From Marilutibacter chinensis (lineage in GTDB: Bacteria > Pseudomonadota > Gammaproteobacteria > Xanthomonadales > Xanthomonadaceae): a stretch of DNA of 64,000 nucleotides. The stretch's first letter is position 1. Every line of letters starts with the position of its first letter. Positions 1-7,911 of this stretch are shown one piece after another. Position numbers and translations under genes: made by a program. The notes beneath the pieces were generated by a model that was given only the letters and a program-made list of their open reading frames with translations, was not told the DNA's origin and made no database searches. Location: the NCBI RefSeq assembly GCF_021725675.1, contig NZ_JAKJPO010000016.1:1-64000 (forward strand). The letters are read 5' to 3'.

Positions 1-128
1 GGGCAAGGTCGCGCTGGTCGCCTGCATGCGCAAGCTGCTGGGCATCGTCAATGCCAGACGGCGTGACGAGCTGCGTGCGGAAGGGGCCTTAACTGCCTGA
101 CAGCTGGGCTCACAAGACAGTTGCTGAG
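1..128 (+). mobile_element. Right end of an IS1111-attC type insertion sequence (partial)
   Basis: This is the transposase end plus the 28 untranslated bases after it. The right boundary is inferred as the point where the attC stem begins (TTAAGCCG at 129). In the intact attC at 831-887 the same stem is preceded by seven spacer bases and the core GCCTAAC; here those positions hold unrelated sequence. The IS therefore appears to have displaced the outer core half of this attC. The exact boundary and the left end are not visible. Confidence 0.5.
2..100 (+). CDS. C-terminal end of an IS110/IS1111-family transposase (partial)
   Basis: The window opens inside an open reading frame; its last 32 codons read GKVALVACMRKLLGIVNARR and then RDELRAEGALTA before a TGA stop. 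A basic helix of the type ALVACMRKLL followed by a short tail is the usual C-terminus of IS110/IS1111 transposases, which are DEDD recombinases that insert site-specifically without terminal inverted repeats or target duplications. The catalytic part lies outside the window, so completeness cannot be judged. The frame ends about 29 bases before a recognisable integron attC body, consistent with the IS1111-attC subgroup, which inserts into attC sites. The family call rests on a short segment and is moderately sure. Confidence 0.65.
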   Translation, partial: GKVALVACMRKLLGIVNARRRDELRAEGALTA

Positions 129-226
129 TTAAGCCGACTTGCGTAGCGGAGCCAACAACATGGCAAGCTTTTCCTGCCATGTTGTTGGTGTAGCGAAGCA
201 AGTTCGGCTTGAACGAATTGTTAGGC
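129..226 (-). other. Integron attC site of the second cassette, interrupted at its outer end
   Basis: On the - strand the core GCCTAAC (R'', 220-226) is followed by a long imperfect palindrome. The arm AAGCCGAACTTGC pairs with GCAAGTCGGCTT with one extra base in one arm, which is the extrahelical-base pattern of attC sites. The central hairpin CCAACAACATGGCA / TGCCATGTTGTTGG is perfect. The partner core GTTRRRY (R') expected near 115-121 is absent and is replaced by the end of the insertion sequence. The site lies 13 bases past the stop of the cassette gene at 240-791, as expected for a cassette. Confidence 0.8.
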
Positions 227-239
227 CGCTGCTTGACGC

Positions 240-791
240 CTATTGCGCCGTGCTGGGGTCTGCTACAGCCGGGAGGGGAGCCAACACTGCGGGCTCATTT
301 GCGCGAATGTCATCAAGGAACTTCTGAAAAATCATGCCGCCTTTCTTCATGGTGCTCTCTTCAGTGCGGCGATGATTCTTATCTTCAGCCGCGACGATCA
401 GCTTCTTTGCTTGGGAGAGGGCTGTTAGATCTTCTGCAGAAATTGGCGCCATTACGGTCCATGACCATGTGCAGAGGTGTCGATTGATGCAATCAACGGT
501 TGGCGTATTGGTGTTGCTGGCGACCAAGCGAATTGTGCGCTGATCATCCAGGCGGAAAAGCAATGCATCAATGTTTAACGGGTCGCCGTTAGTCATGATG
601 AGCTTGCGGTAATACATCTTTCCATCTTTTGTCAGGATTTGATTCCCGACTCCGGCCATTCCAATTGTGTCGGTTCCATAGACACAAGCTTTCTCGCCAG
701 TGAACGTATCAGGCGCACATTTTGGCGCGGCCAATGCCAAGCCCGGCAGCATAAGCAATGCAGTCAATGCCAAAACCCATGCTTTGTTCAT
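240..791 (-). CDS. Integron cassette protein, secreted, unknown function
   Basis: A 183-residue protein that I do not recognise. The first 21 residues (MNKAWVLALTALLMLPGLALA) form a clear Sec signal peptide with an ALA cleavage site, so the mature protein probably works in the periplasm or outside the cell. The mature part has several cysteines (for example APKCAPDTF, EKACVYG, DCINRHLC) that could form disulfides, and a lysine-rich C-terminal half. The ATG at 791 is preferred over an in-frame GTG at 806 because AAGGGGGA lies just before it. The gene sits between two attC sites with a 45-base leader, exactly the leader length of the neighbouring cassette, so it is the second cassette. Its base composition is visibly more AT-rich than the chromosomal genes. 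Confidence 0.8.
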   Translation of the reverse strand: MNKAWVLALTALLMLPGLALAAPKCAPDTFTGEKACVYGTDTIGMAGVGNQILTKDGKMYYRKLIMTNGDPLNIDALLFRLDDQRTIRLVASNTNTPTVDCINRHLCTWSWTVMAPISAEDLTALSQAKKLIVAAEDKNHRRTEESTMKKGGMIFQKFLDDIRANEPAVLAPLPAVADPSTAQ

Positions 792-830
792 TCTGTCCCC
801 CTTCACTACGGTTTGTGTGGTTCGGCGGTG

Positions 831-887
831 GCCTAACGCCCAAATTAAGCCGCGCCGCGGAGCGGCGGCTTGATTGAATTGTTGGGC
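831..887 (-). other. Integron attC recombination site of the first cassette (57 bp)
   Basis: On the - strand the site starts with the core GCCCAAC (881-887) and ends with GTTAGGC (831-837), the canonical RYYYAAC and GTTRRRY cores. Between them, arms of the type AATCAAGCCGCCGC / GCGGCGCGGCTTAATT form a long hairpin on a single strand. Cassette exchange is catalysed by IntI between G and TT of the right-hand core. The site follows the stop codon of the first cassette gene by 12 bases and defines the border between cassettes 1 and 2. Confidence 0.92.
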
Positions 888-899
888 AGCGGCCGATTG

Positions 900-1112
900 T
901 TACTCTTCAAGCAGGCCATGGTAGCGACCAACTGAAGCCACAGCGTTTACAAATTCCTTGGCCGTAGCGAGATCCATGATCACGGTCTTTCCGTCGATCG
1001 TCAGATAGATGCTGTCCTCCGGGTAAAAGGAAGAGCGACCAAGCCCGATCTCGAACGACAACTCCCCGCCTTGGTCTTTTACGACTTTGTCGAAATACAT
1101 TGTTGTAGCCAT
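900..1112 (-). CDS. Integron cassette 1 protein, 70 residues, unknown function
   Basis: A small acidic cytoplasmic protein (MATTMYFDKVVKDQGGELSF onwards) without signal peptide or membrane segment. It has a central hydrophobic stretch (SIYLTIDGKTVIMDL) that looks like paired beta strands followed by a helix (ATAKEFVNAVASVGRYHG). The ATG at 1112 has AAAGGAGA five bases upstream, so the start is secure; a longer frame to 1445 runs through the attI region and is not credible. It is the first cassette after attI, the position best placed to be expressed from an integron promoter. I know no function for it; toxin, antitoxin or anti-defence roles are possible but nothing in the sequence proves one. 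Confidence 0.8.
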   Translation of the reverse strand: MATTMYFDKVVKDQGGELSFEIGLGRSSFYPEDSIYLTIDGKTVIMDLATAKEFVNAVASVGRYHGLLEE

Positions 1113-1151
1113 GCTGCTCTCCTTTGAAATGCGAACAAGTTGCCTGCTGCG

Positions 1152-1158
1152 GCCTAAC
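1152..1158 (-). other. Core of the integron attI site
   Basis: On the - strand this reads GTTAGGC, the recombination core, and marks the boundary between the integron platform and cassette 1. Together with the core at 831-837 it defines a cassette of about 321 bp with a 45-base leader before the gene. The extended attI (IntI binding sites on the intI side, roughly 1,145-1,230) has no long hairpin, as expected for attI. There is no second core of the attC type here. Confidence 0.75.
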
Positions 1159-1318
1159 TTGCTAGTAGACCCCAGATACGGGGTGATATCCGATTCTTGA
1201 CCGGTCGCCAGGGTCCCGTCAATCGGAAAAATCCTAGCAGTAATCAACGGTCTTCCCGATTCTGACGGAGTGGCTGGGGCGGTCACCATGGTGTGGATTG
1301 TGACGAATCGGAGGCGGT

Positions 1319-2488
1319 ATGAAATATCAACCCAGGGACGGGGTGCTATCTGGACGGGAACCCCTGCAGGAGCCGTCGTCCGCTGGGAAGCGTGACGCTG
1401 GTGGAATGGGGCTGGTGGGTGTGGAGGGGCCGGCTGCCCGGCCACCGCGCCTGCTTGATCAGGTACGCGCCCGTTGCCGCGTCCTGCACTACAGCATCCG
1501 CACCGAGCGGGCTTACGTGGCCTGGATCCGCCGCTTCATCCTGGCCAATGGCAAGCGGCATCCGCGCGAGATGGGACGCAGGGAGGTCGAGGCCTTTCTT
1601 TCCAGCCTGGCAACGCAGGGTGGGGTGGCGGCGAGTACACAGAACCAGGCCTTGTCGGCGTTGCTGTTCCTGTACCGGCAGGTGTTGGGCGTGGAACTGG
1701 AGTGGATGGAATCGGTGGTACGGGCCAGGCGGCCGGGACGGTTGCCCGTGGTGTTGTCGCGTGACGAGGTGGCGCGCTTGCTGGCCCTGCTGGATGGACA
1801 GTGCTGGTTGATGGCGGCGCTGCTTTACGGCACCGGAATGCGCCTGATGGAATGCCACCGGTTGCGGGTCAAGGATGTCGACTTCGAACGCAATGAAATC
1901 GTGGTGCGGAACGGCAAGGGAGCGAAGGACAGGCGGGTGCCGTTGCCGCAGCGATTAAAGGACGATCTGCAGCATCAGCGGGACAGGGTGAAGATCCTGC
2001 ACGGGCAGGACCGGCTCGATGGAGTGCCCGGGGTTTATCTGCCGCACGCGCTGGCGGAGAAGTATCCGGGCGCGGGTTTCGAGCTGGGCTGGCAGTACCT
2101 GTTTCCGTCGTCGCGCCTGTCGCGCGACCCGCGCAGCGGGGAGCGGCGCCGGCATCATGCCGACGAGGCAGTGCTTCAGCGCGCGATCAAGGTGGCGAGG
2201 GTCAAGGCCGGGATCGACAAACCGGCCAGTTGCCATACGTTGCGGCATTCGTTCGCGACCCATCTGATCGAAGCGGGGCAGGACATCCGCACCGTGCAGG
2301 AACTGATGGGCCACAAGGACGTGGCAACGACGCAGATCTATACCCATGTGCTGGGACGCGGTGCGGGCGATGTCCTGAGCCCGCTGGACCGGCCCGGCGT
2401 GGCCGAGCCGTCGGTGCGGTACGGCTCTGCCGGTTCGGGAGCGGTGGCGATACCGAAGCCGGAGGAAACAGCGCCGGGTATCGGCTGA
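1319..2488 (+). CDS. intI: Integron integrase (tyrosine recombinase)
   Basis: It recombines attI and attC sites to insert and excise gene cassettes. Numbered from the in-frame ATG at 1406, the tyrosine-recombinase residues are all present: R146 in YGTGMRLMEC, K171 in NGKGAKDR, H277 and R280 in CHTLRHSF, H303 in MGHKD and Y312 in TTQIYTHV. The IntI-specific insertion between the conserved boxes is present (RRRHHADEAVLQRAIKVARV), which separates it from XerC/D. The N-terminal SAM-like domain (HYSIRTERAYVAWIRRF) is complete. The ATG at 1319 follows GGAGG by four bases but adds 29 unconserved residues; 1406 gives a length nearer the family norm, so the start is unsettled. It is divergent from the cassette array and converges on mfd. 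It should be active. Confidence 0.95.
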   Translation: MKYQPRDGVLSGREPLQEPSSAGKRDAGGMGLVGVEGPAARPPRLLDQVRARCRVLHYSIRTERAYVAWIRRFILANGKRHPREMGRREVEAFLSSLATQGGVAASTQNQALSALLFLYRQVLGVELEWMESVVRARRPGRLPVVLSRDEVARLLALLDGQCWLMAALLYGTGMRLMECHRLRVKDVDFERNEIVVRNGKGAKDRRVPLPQRLKDDLQHQRDRVKILHGQDRLDGVPGVYLPHALAEKYPGAGFELGWQYLFPSSRLSRDPRSGERRRHHADEAVLQRAIKVARVKAGIDKPASCHTLRHSFATHLIEAGQDIRTVQELMGHKDVATTQIYTHVLGRGAGDVLSPLDRPGVAEPSVRYGSAGSGAVAIPKPEETAPGIG

Positions 2489-2505
2489 ACTGACGCCGGA
2501 TTCGA

Positions 2506-5500
2506 TCAGCCCGCCTTGCCCAGCATCAGCAGCAGTCCCTTGGCGGCGGCCAGGCGGGCGATGGCGTCCGGCAGCTCCAGCGTCACCCGAAGCTTGTCGG
2601 GGCCGTCCATCCGGTAGTGCTTCGGCTGGCCCTGGATCAGCTTGATGATCGCCATCGGGTCGACGTCGGGTTTCTCTACGAACTGCACGCGGCCGCCGTT
2701 CTCGCCCAGGTCGAGCTTGCGGATCCCCAGCGCGGTGGCATCGAGCTTGAGCTCGGCGATCGCGAACAGGTGTTTGGCCGGGTCCGGCAGCAGGCCGAAG
2801 CGGTCGATCATCTCCACCTGCATCTCGCGCAGCCCCTCCTTGTCGCGGGCGCCGCTGATCCGTTTGTACAGGGTCAGGCGGGTATGCACGTCCGGCAGGT
2901 AGTCCTCGGGGATCAGCGCCGGGATGTGCAGCTCGACCTCGGCACCGCGCGCGTCGGCTTCGTCCACGTCGGGCAGCTTGCCCTGGCGGATCGACCGCAC
3001 CGCGCGTTCGAGCAGCTCGGTGTACAGGCTGAAACCGACCTCGGCCATCTGCCCGCTCTGGTCCTCGCCCAGCAGCTCGCCGGCACCGCGGATCTCCAGG
3101 TCGTGGGTGGCGAGGGTGAAGCCGGCGCCGAGCTCGTCCATCGAGGCGATCGCGTCCAGGCGCTTCTGTGCGTCCGGCGTGATCGAGCGGCGGTCGGGGA
3201 TGACGAGGTAGGCGTAGGCGCGGTGATGGCTGCGGCCGACGCGTCCGCGCAGCTGGTGCAGCTGGGCCAGGCCGAACTTGTCGGCGCGGTTGATGATGAT
3301 CGTGTTCGCGTTCGGGATGTCGATGCCGGACTCGATGATGGTCGAGCACAGCAGCACGTTGAAGCGCTGCTTGTGGAAGTCGAGCATGACTTTTTCCAGC
3401 TCGCGCTCGGGCATCTGGCCGTGGGCGATGCCGATGCGCGCCTCCGGTACCAGTTCCTGCAACTGCCGCTGCATGCGGCCGATGCTCTCGACGTCGTTGT
3501 GCAGGAAGTACACCTGGCCGCCGCGCGACAGCTCGCGCTGGAACGCCTCCCGCAGCTGGGCGTCGTCCCAGGGCACGACGAAGGTCTGCACTGCGAGCCG
3601 GTGCGCGGGCGGGGTGGCGATGATGCTCAGGTCGCGCAGTCCGGCCATCGCCATGTTCAGCGTGCGCGGGATCGGCGTCGCGGTCAGCGTCAGCAGGTGC
3701 ACGTTCGCGCGCAGCGCCTTCAGCGCTTCCTTCTGGCGTACGCCGAAGCGCTGTTCCTCGTCGACGATCACCAGGCCGAGATCCTTGAACCGCACGTCCT
3801 TCTGCAACAGCCGGTGGGTGCCGACGATCACGTCGATCCCACCCTCGGCGAGCCTGTCCAGTTCGGCCTTGATCTCCTTGCTGGTCTTGAAGCGCGACAG
3901 CACCTCGACCCGCAGTGGCCAATCGGCGAAGCGGTCGCGGAAATTGCGGTAGTGCTGCTCGGCGAGCAGGGTGGTCGGCACCAGCAGGGCGACCTGGCGG
4001 CCGGCGCTGGCGGCGACGAAGGCCGCGCGTACCGCGACCTCGGTCTTGCCGAAGCCGACGTCGCCGCAGACCACCCGGTCCATCGGCTGGCTGGACTGCA
4101 GGTCGCGGATCACCGCCTCGATCGCGGCGTGCTGGTCGGGCGTCTCCTCGAACGGGAAGCCGGCCGCGAACGGCTCGTACATTGCGCGATCGACGTCGAT
4201 CGCCAGGCCGGCGCGAGCCTGCCGCTTGGCCTGGATCTCCAGCAGCTCGGCGGCGACGTCGCGGACTTTCTCGGCCGCCTTCCGCTTCGCCTTCGTCCAC
4301 TGCTCGCCGCCGAGCGAGTGCAGCGGCGCGGTCTCCTCGGCGGCGCCGGAATAGCGGTTGATCAGGTGCAGCTGGGCGACCGGCACGTACAGACGGTCGC
4401 CCTTGGCATATTCGATCTCGAGGTATTCACCGGGCTGGCCGCCGGCCTCGAGCACGATCAGTCCGCGGTAGCGGCCGACGCCGTGGTCCTCGTGGACGAT
4501 CGGCGCGCCTTCGCGCAGCTCGCCGAGATCGCGGATGATCGCCTCGGGCTCGCGGCCGGCACGACGACGCCGGCGCGGCTGGCTCGCCCGCTCCGGGAAC
4601 AGCTGGCGCTCGGTGAGCACGACGATCCGGGGCGCATCGAGCGCGAAGCCGTCGTCGAGCGGGGCGACCGCGATCGCGAAGCGCTCGTCGCCTTCGAGGA
4701 ACCCGCGCCAGCCCGACAGCGTCGCTGGGCGCAGCCGGGCCGGTTCGAGCACTTCCAGCAGCGCCTCGCGGCGGCCCGGTGAGTCGGCAGCGATCAGCAC
4801 GCGGCCGGGGTAGCTCGACAGGAACGACTTCAGCGCCTCGGCCGGTTCCTGGTCGCGCGCCGCCACCGGCAGCGCCGGCGCGGGCTGCTCGCCCAGCGGC
4901 TGCGCACGCTCGCGCTGCGGATGCGCTTCGCCGCAGATTTCCACGCGCGCCGCCTGGTTGAGCCGTTCGCGCAGCGCGTCGGGCGGCAGGTACAGCTCGG
5001 CCGGCGCCAGCACCGGGCGCTCGATGTCGTGCCGGCGCTGCTCGTAGCGCTCGCCGGTCTGCTTCCAGAACGCGTCGGCCGCCTCGTTGACGCCGTCGCC
5101 GATCACCGGCAACGCGTTCTCGCCGAGATAGTCGAACAGCGTCGCGGTCGCGTCGGCCGCGTCCTTGCCGCCAGCGCCCCTGCCGAAGAACAGCGGCAGG
5201 TAGTACTCGATGCCGCCGGGGGCGACGCCGGCCTTCAGGTCCTGGTACAGCGCGCTGTTGCGGGTGTCGAGGTCGAAGCGCTCGCGCAGCGCATCGAGCA
5301 CGTCCTTGATCGCGCCTTCGTCGAGCGGCAGCTCGCGGCCGGGCAGCATCCGCACTGCGTCGATCTTCTCCAGCGAGCGCTGGGTCTCGGGATCGAAGCC
5401 GCGGATGGTGTCGATCTCGTCATCGAGCAGTTCGACCCGGAACGGCTGTTCGGCGCCCATCGGGAACACATCGAGCAGGCCGCCGCGGACCGCGAAGTCG

Positions 5501-6036
5501 CCCGGATCGAGCACCTGCGGGACGTGACGGTAGCCGGCCGACTCCAGCCTCCGCTTCTCGGCGTCCAGGTCCAGCCGCTGGCCGACCGCGATGTCGAAGC
5601 TGGAACCGATCACGTGCCGCTTCGGTGCCAGTCGCTGCAGCAGGGTCTGCACCGGCACGATCACGATGCTGCCGCGCGCGAGGTTCGGCAGCCGGTGCAG
5701 GGTGGCCAGGCGCTGGCTGACGATGTCCGGATGCGGACTGAAGACGTCGTAGGGCAGGGTTTCCCAGTCCGGGAATGCGAGTACAGGCATCGTCGCCGCG
5801 TCGCCGGCAGCGCCGTCGTTGCCGATCAGGGTGCGCAGGTCGGACTCGAGCTGGTGCGCACTGTGATTGTCGCGGGTGATCGCCAGCAGCGGCCCGTCGT
5901 GCGCGCGGGCGGCCCGCGCGATGTGCCAGGCCAGGGCCGACGCCGAAGCCGGCGCGCGCCACCAGGCGCGAAGCTGGCCGGCGCGGCGCAGGGGAGGGAC
6001 GGGAAGGAGGGACAGGTCGGTCTCGGGTCGGCTCAT
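2506..6036 (-). CDS. mfd: Transcription-repair coupling factor
   Basis: A DNA translocase that pushes stalled RNA polymerase off lesions and recruits UvrA. The 1,176-residue length fits the family (about 1,150). The N-terminal UvrB-like modules come first, then an RNA-polymerase-interacting domain (EDHGVGRYRGL), then the RecG-like motor with Walker A GDVGFGKTE near residue 659 and Walker B DEEQRFG near 757, and the C-terminal regulatory domain (LPEDYLPD-type region). ATG 6036 (MSRPETDLSLL) is chosen because the conserved protein begins there; the frame runs open far upstream without similarity. No strong ribosome site is visible. It converges on the integron integrase with an 18-base gap, so the integron sits directly against this core gene. 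Confidence 0.97.
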   Translation of the reverse strand: MSRPETDLSLLPVPPLRRAGQLRAWWRAPASASALAWHIARAARAHDGPLLAITRDNHSAHQLESDLRTLIGNDGAAGDAATMPVLAFPDWETLPYDVFSPHPDIVSQRLATLHRLPNLARGSIVIVPVQTLLQRLAPKRHVIGSSFDIAVGQRLDLDAEKRRLESAGYRHVPQVLDPGDFAVRGGLLDVFPMGAEQPFRVELLDDEIDTIRGFDPETQRSLEKIDAVRMLPGRELPLDEGAIKDVLDALRERFDLDTRNSALYQDLKAGVAPGGIEYYLPLFFGRGAGGKDAADATATLFDYLGENALPVIGDGVNEAADAFWKQTGERYEQRRHDIERPVLAPAELYLPPDALRERLNQAARVEICGEAHPQRERAQPLGEQPAPALPVAARDQEPAEALKSFLSSYPGRVLIAADSPGRREALLEVLEPARLRPATLSGWRGFLEGDERFAIAVAPLDDGFALDAPRIVVLTERQLFPERASQPRRRRRAGREPEAIIRDLGELREGAPIVHEDHGVGRYRGLIVLEAGGQPGEYLEIEYAKGDRLYVPVAQLHLINRYSGAAEETAPLHSLGGEQWTKAKRKAAEKVRDVAAELLEIQAKRQARAGLAIDVDRAMYEPFAAGFPFEETPDQHAAIEAVIRDLQSSQPMDRVVCGDVGFGKTEVAVRAAFVAASAGRQVALLVPTTLLAEQHYRNFRDRFADWPLRVEVLSRFKTSKEIKAELDRLAEGGIDVIVGTHRLLQKDVRFKDLGLVIVDEEQRFGVRQKEALKALRANVHLLTLTATPIPRTLNMAMAGLRDLSIIATPPAHRLAVQTFVVPWDDAQLREAFQRELSRGGQVYFLHNDVESIGRMQRQLQELVPEARIGIAHGQMPERELEKVMLDFHKQRFNVLLCSTIIESGIDIPNANTIIINRADKFGLAQLHQLRGRVGRSHHRAYAYLVIPDRRSITPDAQKRLDAIASMDELGAGFTLATHDLEIRGAGELLGEDQSGQMAEVGFSLYTELLERAVRSIRQGKLPDVDEADARGAEVELHIPALIPEDYLPDVHTRLTLYKRISGARDKEGLREMQVEMIDRFGLLPDPAKHLFAIAELKLDATALGIRKLDLGENGGRVQFVEKPDVDPMAIIKLIQGQPKHYRMDGPDKLRVTLELPDAIARLAAAKGLLLMLGKAG

Positions 6037-6155
6037 CGGGGGGCGCAAAACGACGGCAGCGCCGGACACCGGGGTGTCCAGCGCATTCGGGTCGCGCATT
6101 CTACCGTGAGCCTGCTGACAGTCCGCGGCAGCAGTCCGCGGCGCGGGGGGCGAAG

Positions 6156-7202
6156 CTACGGCCTCGCTTCGAGGACCAGGTTGAACGGCGTCTCGGTCGC
6201 GCGCCGGAAGCGTCCGAAGCCGGCCTCGTCCATCACCCGCCGCAGCCGTGCTTCTCCGGCCTGGGCGCCGAGCGCCGGACCGTTGCGGGCCAGCGACACC
6301 GGCACGCAGATCTGCGACGAGGCGCCGTAGTACAGCCGGCCGACCGGGTTGAGGTTGCTCTGCACGGAATCGCCGGCGAATGGCTCGACCAGCATGCAAT
6401 GGCCGTCGTCCTTCAGCGCCTGGCGGGCGTGGCGGGCGGCACCGACCGGGTCGGCCATGTCGTGCAGGCAGTCGAAGAACGCGATGACGTCGAAGTCGCC
6501 GTCGTCATAGCCGGTCGCGTCGGCGACCTCGAAGCGGGCGTTGCCGAGCCCGGCGTCGTGGGCGCGCTGGCGGGCGACCTCGATCGACGGCGCGTGGTAG
6601 TCGTAGCCGACGAACTCGCTGGCAGGGAAGGCCCGCGCCATCAGCAGGGTGCTGGCGCCATGGCCGCAGCCGACATCGGCGACCTTGCCGCCGTCGTCCA
6701 GTTTGTCGACGGCGCCCTCCAGCGCAGGCAGCCATTCGCCCAGCAGGTGGGCGTTGTAACCGGCGCGGAAGAAGCGTTCGGTGCCGTGGAACAGGCATGC
6801 ATGGTGCTCGCCCCACTCCATGCCGTTGCCGCTGCGGAAGTTCTCCCGGGTGCGTTCGAGCGCATGGAATACCGCCTCGATGATGCTGTACGCGCCGGGG
6901 ACGTCGACCGGACTGTCGGGATCGGCCATGCAGAGGGCCTGTTCCTCGGTCATCGAATAGGTGTCGCTGTCGGGGTCGTACTCGACATAGCCGCCGGCGG
7001 CCTGGTTGGCCAGCCATTCGCGCACGTAGCGCTCGTGGGTGCCGGTCGCCCGGGCCAGCCCGGCCGGTGTCGTCGGTTCCTTCGCGAGTGCCCGGTACAG
7101 GCCGAGCTGGTCGCCGACCAGGACGAGGGTGGCGCTCATCGCACCGCCGAGGTCGCCCAGCGCGCGGCCGAGGAACTGGTTGAGTCGGTCCTGATCGATC
7201 AT
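6156..7202 (-). CDS. Class I SAM-dependent methyltransferase with winged-helix N-terminus
   Basis: A 348-residue methyltransferase of unknown substrate. Residues 1-100 resemble the winged-helix dimerisation domain of small-molecule O-methyltransferases (YRALAKEPTTPAGLARATG, then YVREWLANQAAGGYVEY). The Rossmann methyltransferase domain follows with glycine-rich motif I VADVGCGHGAS, motif II FVGYDYH and acidic FDVIAFFDCLHDM. The ATG at 7202 has AGGAG seven bases upstream. Proteins of this arrangement are common, poorly characterised enzymes in actinobacteria and proteobacteria; a DNA, RNA or protein substrate is less likely than a small molecule. It stands between mfd and a GNAT gene on the same strand. 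Confidence 0.85.
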   Translation of the reverse strand: MIDQDRLNQFLGRALGDLGGAMSATLVLVGDQLGLYRALAKEPTTPAGLARATGTHERYVREWLANQAAGGYVEYDPDSDTYSMTEEQALCMADPDSPVDVPGAYSIIEAVFHALERTRENFRSGNGMEWGEHHACLFHGTERFFRAGYNAHLLGEWLPALEGAVDKLDDGGKVADVGCGHGASTLLMARAFPASEFVGYDYHAPSIEVARQRAHDAGLGNARFEVADATGYDDGDFDVIAFFDCLHDMADPVGAARHARQALKDDGHCMLVEPFAGDSVQSNLNPVGRLYYGASSQICVPVSLARNGPALGAQAGEARLRRVMDEAGFGRFRRATETPFNLVLEARP

Positions 7203-7347
7203 GTGGGCTCCTGGTGTCGGGCCCATCCGTGGGGATGCGGCGGCGCCCGCCGCAGGCTCCCCCTGTGCTGCGGTCAACGCGGGAACGACGAGGGAACGGC
7301 CATGTCCGGAACGGGCGGGAAGGATGACGCCGGCCGCGCGGCCGGGG

Positions 7348-7911
7348 TCAGGACGCCGCCTGCAGCGGCGGCGGATCGAGATTGAGCACCACCCGTACCA
7401 GCCCTGGCGCTTCCTGCACGTGCTCTCGGACGAAGCCCAGCGACTGCGCCAGCTGCAGCATCGGCTGGTTGTGCTCGAACACGTCGCCATAGACGCGGCG
7501 CACCTTCTTGCCGCGCGCCCACTTGACCAGGCGGGTCATCAGGTAGCGGCCCAGTCCCATTCCGGCGATGTAATGGCTGACCAGGATCGCGAATTCGGCA
7601 TCCTGCCCGTCATCGTCGATCGCGATCCGGGCGACCGCGCCGACCAGCGCCTCGCCCGGCGGCAGCGGCTCGGCGGCGACGAGGGCGAACTCGGTCTTGG
7701 GATTGATCCGGGCGAAGCGCTCGGCCGCCTCGGGCGTCAGCTCCTTGACCGCGTGCAGGAAGCGCTGGCGGACCTCGTCGGGCTGCAGCAGGCTGAAACC
7801 CTCGCGCAGTGGAACCGCGTCCTCGGGCCGGATCGGACGTATCAGGACCTCGCGCCCGTTGGGCAGGCGCTGGTACTCGTGCCAGGGGGGGAGCCGTTCA
7901 CGCAGGGCCAT
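7348..7911 (-). CDS. GNAT-family N-acetyltransferase
   Basis: A 187-residue single-domain acetyltransferase. It opens with VLIRPIRPEDAVPLREGF and has the acetyl-CoA pyrophosphate loop region AGMGLGRYLMTRLVKWARGKK near residues 115-135, followed by the GNAT motif-B style segment VFEHNQPMLQLAQSLGF. The N-terminal pattern, including RQRFLHAVKELT, resembles the acetyltransferase domain found at the C-terminus of Pat/PatZ lysine acetylases, here free-standing without the acyl-CoA synthetase-like part. The substrate cannot be read from sequence. It is divergent from the CDF transporter across a 396-base spacer. Confidence 0.88.
   Translation of the reverse strand: MALRERLPPWHEYQRLPNGREVLIRPIRPEDAVPLREGFSLLQPDEVRQRFLHAVKELTPEAAERFARINPKTEFALVAAEPLPPGEALVGAVARIAIDDDGQDAEFAILVSHYIAGMGLGRYLMTRLVKWARGKKVRRVYGDVFEHNQPMLQLAQSLGFVREHVQEAPGLVRVVLNLDPPPLQAAS

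Noticed and set aside
1955..4300. Long - strand frame of 781 residues spanning intI and part of mfd
   Set aside because: It reads mfd in a wrong frame and intI antisense, and consists mostly of Arg/Pro/Ala/Gly.
2617..4782. Long open frame of 721 residues on the + strand across mfd
   Set aside because: It is antisense to conserved mfd codons, low complexity in Ala/Gly/Leu/Val/Arg, and has no motif. Such shadows are common at this GC content.
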